Below are positions 57,201 to 64,000 of a stretch of DNA of 64,000 bases, piece by piece. The stretch is from contig JXTC01000132.1 of NCBI GenBank assembly GCA_002914845.1, forward strand, positions 342,681 through 406,680, given 5' to 3'. How positions within the stretch are numbered: position 1 is the first letter of the stretch; every line of letters begins with the position of its first letter. Position numbers and translations under genes: made by a program. The notes below the pieces were generated by a model. That model did not search any database and had not been told where the DNA came from. It was given only the letters and a program-made list of their open reading frames with translations. The stretch comes from Trema orientale (taxonomy: Eukaryota; Streptophyta; Magnoliopsida; Rosales; Cannabaceae).

Positions 57201-58821
57201 TGAGAATGGCTTCGAATCCGGTGTCCTCTATTGCTTCCAAGAGCTGAGTGTAGCTTACAACTTTTGGATCGTACTGAACCTCTGCCTCTTCAGTTGCTAA
57301 GGCGACTTGTGCCTTTTGAACACCCTGAACCGCTTGCAGGGCTGATTCCGCGGTGGAGGAACAAGAAGTGCATGTCATCCCATTTATACGTATTCGGCAT
57401 ACTTGTGTGGATCTCTCGTTGTTGTCATGCTCTTGAATCAGTGTGGCTTGAAATCCAACATCTTCAATTGTTTCACGAATAGTCTCTTCCTGAAAAGTTG
57501 AACGATGAGATAATGAATCAGAACAAACGAGTATGAAACGAGAGCCTGGAGCTAAAAACTCAAACTTTGCCATGCAGTAGAACTCAGCATGAACTTTTCA
57601 CAAATCCTTGTTCTGCCAGCTAAAAAAATTAGTCTATATAAGTCGACTTTGGCGGGGCCCAAAAGATAAAAACCAAAAAGATAAAAGGTTCAGGCGTAGA
57701 AAAAATTGGACCTAAGCTGGAGTTACACAATCCAGGCCCAAGGTACCAACTACAAACTTGTTAATTCAGCAACAACACAAAATATGTGTACATGTATATA
57801 TACACACATATGGCTAGTTCTAGAGGACTTTCATATTTTGATCAATACATATTAATTATGTGTTACCCAAAATATAAACTGTGTCGGTCAAAACATAGAC
57901 TGAAATGGTCTAAGGGATTAGATCCGTCCGATATATATATATATATCTATAATTGGAAATTGTGACCATAAAAATAACTTTAAGGAGTTTGGATGATGCA
58001 AAGCCTCACAATTAGAGGAAACTGCAGTTCATTAATTTGTGGGTCATACAGAAAGGGAAATTCCTGGTCAGAAAAGAAAACGATTCATGGGAAAACTGTC
58101 ATAAAATTCTCAAAATTTGTCTGAAGCTGTTTGGGAAAGCAAGTTCGGTGTGAAATTATGAACTGAAAACGAAAGATTGTGGTACCCATAAATTAAATCA
58201 CCCGAACCCCAAAAAAAAAAAAAAAAAGGAACCTTATAATTTCCGATACATCTACTTCTTTTAAGTTTTAATTTTCCTTTTTTTCCCCCTCAAAACCCGG
58301 AACACGAAAATTATTAATCAAAACTCAGACCCAAAAGCAATTAGCATAGCGAAAAAGAACCACATAAATTTATTGAAATTATAAAAAAAAAAAGAGAGAG
58401 AGAGAGAGAGAGAAAATAAGCTCCAGAAACGAACAAAAATTTAAATAGATACAAACAAAACTCAAAAGTGCATGCCTAAACATGTGTATATGTGTATATA
58501 CGCATATATATATATATATATATATCGACTTACGTTAACGAAATCAGGGAAGAAGAGAACTTGGGCGCGACCATTGAGGACATCGACGACGGCCTCGCGA
58601 ATCCCCGGGAGGCGCTTGATGGCCTTCTCGACCGATCCGGCGCAGGCGGCGCAACTCATGCCGGAGACGGCGAACAACGCCTTCGCCTCCGCCGTGATCG
58701 CCTCCGCCGCGGCGCCCCTGGGGTACTTGGGCATCGACGGGTAGTGAGGCCGCGGCGAAAGCCCCCCTGCGCGGCTCTCGTTCCGATTTATGCAAGCCAA
58801 CGCCAACAGCTTCGTCGCCAT
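54274..58821 (-). CDS. HMA5: copper-transporting P1B-ATPase, HMA5-like, apparently intact
   Basis: Six exons on the minus strand: 58534-58821, 56092-57489, 55748-56002, 55453-55575, 54846-55331, 54274-54690, all GT-AG and all phase 0, giving 988 residues (HMA5 family about 1000). ATG 58821 ([14 protein letters not shown]) fits known starts. Motifs: metal-binding CxxC at 57-60 (GMSCAAC) and 136-139 (GMTCTSC); a third degenerate domain without CxxC near 205-270; TGES in exon 2; CPC 610-612 in the ion path; DKTGTLT at 654-660 with the phosphorylated Asp; HP 693-694; MVTGDN; GDGIND 860-865. P1B-1 pumps move Cu(I) out of the cytosol; Arabidopsis HMA5 acts in root copper detoxification. No stop or frameshift is seen. 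Three decayed copies lie downstream. Distinction from RAN1/HMA7 rests on remembered wording and length. Confidence 0.95.
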
Positions 58822-59530
58822 GGGACTCGAAAATCTCTCTCCTCTCTCTCTCTCTCTCGATTTCTTAATCTGCAATTCTTTTTGTTTAAATAAATAAATA
58901 AAAAGGCTGAAGATTCTTGTTTTGGGTTTTGGTTAGCTTAATAAGAGTTGAGATTCATGGTAATGACTGTGGAAATGGTTATGTGCGTATATAACGATAT
59001 ATATATATATAAGGAAGTTTGAAAATTTGGGATTTGGAGGGTAATTTAAAATTATATAAATAAATACAATAAATTTGAATCCAACGGCAATGATGGGTTG
59101 TTTGACCAAATTGATGATATATAATTTATATAGTCTTAGTGGGGCTTTGTGCCCTTTGAGGTCCTTTCCCACTTCCCCGCTCATACTTTGTTACCACGCT
59201 AGATATTATCTGGAAATATATTCGAATTATGATTTTGAGTCGTCCTCGTATCTAACTAACAAATCACAGTTTTCTTCGGTGCATAAAGAAAGAAAAAAAA
59301 TCTCAGAACTTCCAATCAATTTTTTTAGAGAAATGCACGTAATGCACGTAATCAGCAAACATAATGATCATCGAATAACATGGTGTTTTGATTCATGTTC
59401 ACATATAATAGTTGTAAATAAATTGGGTTGTTTCCTTTGACAATTACAATGGATAATTAAACATACAGTGTATTGTAATAAAATGAAGGATAAATTATTA
59501 ACTAAATTGTTAATTTCGAAGGTAAATATA
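58822..59530 (-). promoter_or_regulatory. HMA5 5' UTR and promoter region
   Basis: Just upstream of the ATG the sense strand has a (GA)n leader tract (58831-58858), then TATTTATTTATTTAAAC (about 58887-58903), an AT box that could serve as TATA. A second (GA)n run lies in intron 1 (58394-58415), and (TA)n at 58505-58525 borders the first donor. The 5' boundary of the region is the foldback element at 59540. Assignment is by position. Confidence 0.4.
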
Positions 59531-59539
59531 TAATAATAA

Positions 59540-60407
59540 TGAGGAAAATTATCACTAAAATATTCTCTATTTTGAAAAAATGTGAAAAAAAAATCTTGTA
59601 TTTTTGGAAATTCAAAATAAATACCTTCTATTTAACGAAAATTATCATTAAAATACTTTCTGTTTTAAAAAACTGTGGAAAAAACCTTATATTATTAAAA
59701 ATTCAAAATAAATACCTTCTATTTGAATTATCATATCATTTGCTATCTTTGACTGGTCAAAAGCTTCAAAAAAATTAGTAAAATTAATATTTTATCAATA
59801 TTATATTATTTTAAGAAACACATCATACTAGAAGATGAAGGAAGAGAAAATACACATGGTCTAAAATCTCTTTTAAAAAAAAAAACTCTACACATGATCT
59901 AAAACCTCTTTTAAAAAAAAAAAAAAAAAACTCTTCTCTCCATTGTTGTGGCACAAATCTAGAAAAAAAAAAGAAATCTAAAATTTTTGAAAATTTCGTA
60001 AGTAATAAAATTTCCAAAATTTTAGACCTTTTTTTTTTTCTTTTTTAGATTTGTGCTGCAACTATGAAAGGCAGATCTTTTTTTTTAGACCATATATTCT
60101 CTATTCTTTCATTTTCAAGTGTAGTGTGTGCCTTAAATTAATATAATAAGGGGTGAAATATTAATTTTACTAATATTTTTGAAGCATTTGACTGGTCAAA
60201 TATAGTAAATAATATGATAAATAAAATAGAAGGTATTTATTTTGAATTTTTAATAATACAAGGGATTTTTTCATAGTTTTTTAAAGCAGAAAATATTTTA
60301 GTGATAATTTTCGTTAAATAGAAAGTACTTATTTTGAATTTCTAAAAACACAAAATTATTTTTTTCACATTGTTTTAAAATAAAGAATATTTTAATAATA
60401 ATTTTCC
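59540..60407. mobile_element. foldback (long inverted repeat) element, Mutator-type MITE
   Basis: The left arm from 59543 (GGAAAATTATCACTAAAATA) is complementary to the right arm ending at 60407 over at least 290 bp, including GACTGGTCAAA and ATTAGTAAAATTAATATTT. The centre also pairs (AGATTTGTGC against GCACAAATCT, near 59955 and 60050), so almost the whole 868 bp can fold. Each arm holds a tandem pair of a 95-bp unit (AAATTCAAAATAAATACCTT). A 9-bp direct repeat TAATAATAA (59531-59539, 60408-60416) flanks it, but lies in simple sequence. Confidence 0.82.
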
Positions 60408-60416
60408 TAATAATAA

Positions 60417-60916
60417 CTAAAAGCAGTGGGTCGTATGCAATGTTTAATTGATAATTGTACTTACAAAACGGCTAAAATTTATATATGCATAAACCAAAAC
60501 TCTTGCTTTAACAAGGGGTAACAGAACAAAAGGGAAAAGAAATTAGAAGAGCAAGTACTGATAATTAAAGTATAGAGTAGAGAGTGACTGAACGCAGAAA
60601 TATTGAATATATTGTACGTTACTAGGTATCTTCTCTCCCGTATATTTATATTCTTAAACTTACAGACACTTCCAACAATTTTTTTGAAAAAATAATAATA
60701 TTTTTTATGTAGCATGCCCCCGGTGTTGTAGCTGGTGTTACGTGTAGATCTTTTAAACCGTAATTGACTTGGTAACGGATTTCATATTTTATATCATTAG
60801 TGGACCAAAACATTCAAATCCAATAACGACATTTATATCTATACTTCCTAGCCACCACTAGGTTTTAAAACTATTAATCATCATATTGTCACCTCAAAGC
60901 TTATTATACATATGTG

Positions 60917-60961
<45 letters not shown>

Positions 60962-61429
60962 GCTATTTGACCTTGGGATAGTGAAATATACTTTATCCTA
61001 AAGAACTGACGCGCCAGAGAAAACCCCATTTTTCTTGTTAATTTGAAGCCGACAAAGGATTTTATCGAGCTGCTAGCTGAAGTAATATATATGTTTTCTG
61101 GAGGAGAATCTTTTTAAAAATCTAATTTAGATCTAGCTAGATATATACGTAGTAATAATAAAAAGATGAACTTATGTGTACATACCGAATCTTATCACAA
61201 AAATACTTTCAAAAAATATTGAAAATACATGCATAAATATAAGACCATAGGGTAGTACTGTAACTATTATTAATACCTACATATATACATGACCTTGGAT
61301 CTTTTAATATTATGAACAAAAAAAAGGAAAAAAAAAACTAAAAGATCTGCATATAAAATAGCTTACATTCTTACAATACAAATGAGGAAAGATAGTACAC
61401 AAAAGAGAGAGATATAGGGCAAAAAAGGG
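60417..61429. repeat. intergenic with (ATA)n microsatellite at 60918-60961
   Basis: About 14 ATA/AAT repeats, perfect. Otherwise AT-rich with no recognised gene. Confidence 0.85.
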
Positions 61430-61640
61430 AAAGTAACCTTTTTTATGTATTAGTAAATAATGGAATTTTTATTCAATAGATGGAGTTTAGTAATTCCAAA
61501 TCTAATGAATGGTGGAATTGCAATTACTAGGGAATTATGATTCCCGAGTTTAAAGTGCAAACCAAACATTGGAATGGACTCTGTGTTGGAATAAGTTTTC
61601 CATTCCAAGGTGCATTCCAATGAACCAAACGTGCCCTATG
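61430..61640. repeat. dispersed repeat fragment (GGAATTGCAATTAC / CATTCCAATGAACC type)
   Basis: The wording AAACCAAACATTGGAATGGA and CATTCCAATGAACCAAACGT near 61560-61632 is common to plant hAT or PIF-type MITEs, whose ends often read GGGCACGTTTGGTTC (complement at about 61622-61636). The left end is not defined, so this may be a truncated copy. Confidence 0.4.
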
Positions 61641-61754
61641 TGCAACTTTTTGTGGAAAGGGCATATTTTACACCCTACAAGTACAATGCCCATCATAAGC
61701 GTGTTTGGGCACTAAACAGACATGTGTAAAAACTGATTAAAATTATGGAAGGAA

Positions 61755-62165
61755 TTTTGAGCACTAATATTTTCACAAAATTGAGATATAACCATGGAAT
61801 TTACATAGATCATTGTTGTTGTATACTTTAATAGAGCTCTACACTTTTGTTGACTTGTTATAGCACTTTTCTCGCAAAATCGACATATAACTAGAAAATT
61901 CATATGGATTATTGTTGTTGTATGCTTTAAGAATAATGATTGGGACACCAAAAAGTTGCGCCAAAAAGTTACACCAATGATGTGGAATCTAATAAAATTA
62001 CTATTTTATCTATGAGTAGGAACACATCATTCAAAATTTAGTGATTGATATGAATGCCAACTCATGTGGTGTAAGTTTTTTGTGTAAGTTAGTGGTGTCC
62101 CTAGTGTTACTCATACTGTAATAGAGCTCTATACTTTTGTTGACTCGTTATAACTCCACTTCTAT
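61755..62165. repeat. about 100-bp tandem duplication split by a MITE
   Basis: Copy 1 (about 61768-61870) and copy 2 (61871-61930 plus 62119-62160) share AAATTGAGATATAACCA/AAATCGACATATAACTA, ATTGTTGTTGTAT, and AATAGAGCTCTACACTTTTG. Copy 2 is interrupted at GTATGCTTTAA by 188 bp. Confidence 0.8.
61931..62118. mobile_element. Tourist-like MITE in the second tandem copy
   Basis: 188 bp with imperfect inverted ends (GATTGGGACACC at 61938; complement of GGTGTCCCTAGTG at about 62092) and a TAA on both sides (61928-61930, 62119-62121), fitting a 3-bp PIF/Harbinger duplication. The uninterrupted neighbour copy shows the empty site. AAAAAGTTGCGCCAAAAAGT internal repeat. Confidence 0.68.
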
Positions 62166-63878
62166 TGGTTATCATTTTCATGTGACTACCAATCAACTAG
62201 CAGTGCATGTGACAGTTATTTTACATTTTTTTAACTACAAAAACTATCCTTAACCACGAGGAAAAATATGCATTTTATAATGAAAATATTTCATTAACTA
62301 ATTAATACAAATTTTATCTATATGTCAAATGTGGTCAAAATTGGCATGCGTATAGAGAAAATTACTCTATCCATAAATATGTAATCAAACAATAATAACC
62401 CAAATTTATAATATCAATATATATCAATTTGTTATCCAATATATAATATAACGAAAATTGATGTGATAAACTAAGATTTTCCTCAATTAAAGAATATTTT
62501 TCTAATTTTTCCTTTTCTTTTTTGTAGTACAGAAAATCATAAGAATTCGTTTTACATAGGTTCTCGTTTTCTTTTCTTCTTCTCTTCTAACCTAGACTTT
62601 TTCTTCATCTTCTTCTACCTGCTGTAAATGCTAAGTTTTATAATTAAATTATAACCAATCTATGACCACTCTCGATCTTGCATCCAGAAAAAAATATTAA
62701 TTAATCAATTGGATTGTGCTCATGAAAGCTACTTAGATATCTTTTGTAAAACCTAAATATAGTTCTGAAATTCCTGCAAAAGAATATGAAGTTAGTAGAG
62801 ATTCTATAGAATATGTATTAAGAATAGGAAAAAAAAACGTGTGAAAAGAATGAATAGAATCTCCCAAATGAGGAGAAATACTATATATTTATAGGCGAAT
62901 AAGAGGTACTTAATAAATAAGAAACTCTAATAATCAAATAATTAATAATAATATCTTTTAGGTAATCTAGTCATAGTAAGATACTTACCAAATAATGTCT
63001 AATCTGAAATATAAATATCACAAATAATAATTACTGAATAATAGTCACAAATAATAACTACCCTTTTTTCTTGAAATATAGGACCTATAAAATATAAATA
63101 CTTGTAATTTACTACATATAGGCTATAAAATGAGCTGTACGAATTTCACCTCTAATACCTGCCAAAGAGGAAGGTACTTTTGATCTCTCTCTATAATAGG
63201 AATTTCATTTTCTTTTTTTGTTTTTGGTTATGTCTTTAAATAGTCCTTCCATTTGAGAAGGTATAACTCCACACAGATCTAAATATGTGGTAGTTATAAT
63301 CCACTCCGATCTTAATATTTAGTGATTTCATATTTATTTTATATTTTTGGTCAATTTAGTCCACCTAATTCTAAATCTATAGTATTTTTTTTATGGATCT
63401 TATGTTTTTCAACATTTTTAGTGTGATTATATTTCATATCTATATCATTTTTTACTCAGATATATATAGTTTATGTGATAGCATTTGCTTTTCAATATCG
63501 TTTGGATTTAAAATAAGAGACACATGCAATAAATGTTAAAGGGAAATCATAACAAGTCAATTAACAAAAAAAAATAAATAAATTTATTGAAGCACACAAC
63601 AACAAAAATTTCTATAAATACCTTAATTCTGGGTGGATTTTATCATTAATAGCGTGCAAAATTGCTCGTATGATTTTAATCATTTTATTACGGAACTTTT
63701 TTACTCTCAATTTATTACGATAGGTGTTTAACTATCTCAATGAACTCTTTCCAAAAAAGTAAAAATAAGCACGCGCGAACAAGTCAAGATACATACGCAC
63801 ATCATTTGCCTGTGATATGAATTATGATCCACGAAAAGCGTCAAAGAAAAACAATAAATTATTTTCTTTAGTAATATG
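62166..63878. other. intergenic, nothing recognised
   Basis: AT-rich, no gene or bounded repeat seen. Confidence 0.6.
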
Positions 63879-64000
63879 AACTAATGTAAACGACAAAATG
63901 CATATAATGAATATAGACGATGATGTATCTACATTCGTATATATGGACTAATGTAAACGACAAAATGCATATAATGAATATAGACGAGGATGTATCTATA
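63879..64000. repeat. 67-bp tandem repeat running off the window end
   Basis: CTAATGTAAACGACAAAATG starts at 63881 and again at 63948 with almost identical following sequence (GACGATGATG versus GACGAGGATG). The second unit is cut by the window edge, so the array may continue. Confidence 0.9.

Noticed and set aside
54790..57482. Several plus-strand open frames across the ATPase exons
   Set aside because: Antisense shadows of the intact minus-strand coding sequence.
58472..58893. Plus-strand open frames of 90-133 codons across HMA5 exon 1
   Set aside because: They are antisense readings of a GC-rich coding exon with (TA)n and (CT)n tails.

Overview
The window looks like nuclear DNA of a flowering plant, most likely a eudicot. 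It is AT-rich and gene-poor, with GT-AG introns, a plant-type P1B copper ATPase (HMA5-like), a NARROW LEAF 1 (NAL1)-like first half-gene, Ty1/copia and Mutator-like elements, MITEs and tRNA-type SINEs. I cannot name the species. Four single N bases (37748, 42012, 43570, 45117) look like contig joins, so structures spanning them need caution.

Layout. 764-11947 is an old, large Ty1/copia element of Sirevirus (SIRE/Maximus) type, with gag, pol and a third ORF carrying a putative plant transposon domain. A 726-bp hAT MITE with an 8-bp target duplication splits that third ORF. 12600-12851 is an orphan last exon of a glutathionyl-hydroquinone reductase. 13371-17982 is a Mutator-like element (9-bp target duplication) with terminal inverted repeats over 1 kb long, packed with TGTCTA/TAGACA words, and a relic transposase zinc knuckle inside. 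18-33 kb is intergenic: two SINEs with clear target duplications, a short poly-A retroposon, a candidate gene-capturing inverted-repeat element, two unidentified GC-rich exon-like patches and a GTCGAA-rich cluster.

33.9-36.6 kb is the 5' part of a NAL1-like gene (two coding exons, 212 codons). It stops before the protease domain. A second, younger copia element lies downstream at 39980-44863, in a stretch disturbed by assembly joins. 47.2-47.9 kb holds a 264-bp tandem repeat whose units end in microsatellites.

48.6-58.8 kb is a copper-ATPase cluster on the minus strand. Three decayed partial copies lie downstream of one apparently intact six-exon gene (54274-58821) predicted to encode 988 residues with every catalytic motif. 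Its 3' flank carries a 9-bp-TSD MITE and its 5' flank an almost fully palindromic 868-bp foldback element. The rest, to 64000, is repeats and unassigned intergenic DNA.

The best candidates for something undescribed are: (i) the 10-bp palindrome TGTTGCAACA, scattered with its deamination derivatives through all parts of the Sirevirus-like element; (ii) the dense palindromic arrays and higher-order repeats of the Mutator-like element, including an in-frame 42-bp repeat; and (iii) the staged decay of the HMA5 tandem copies, two of which share a deletion and an insertion.
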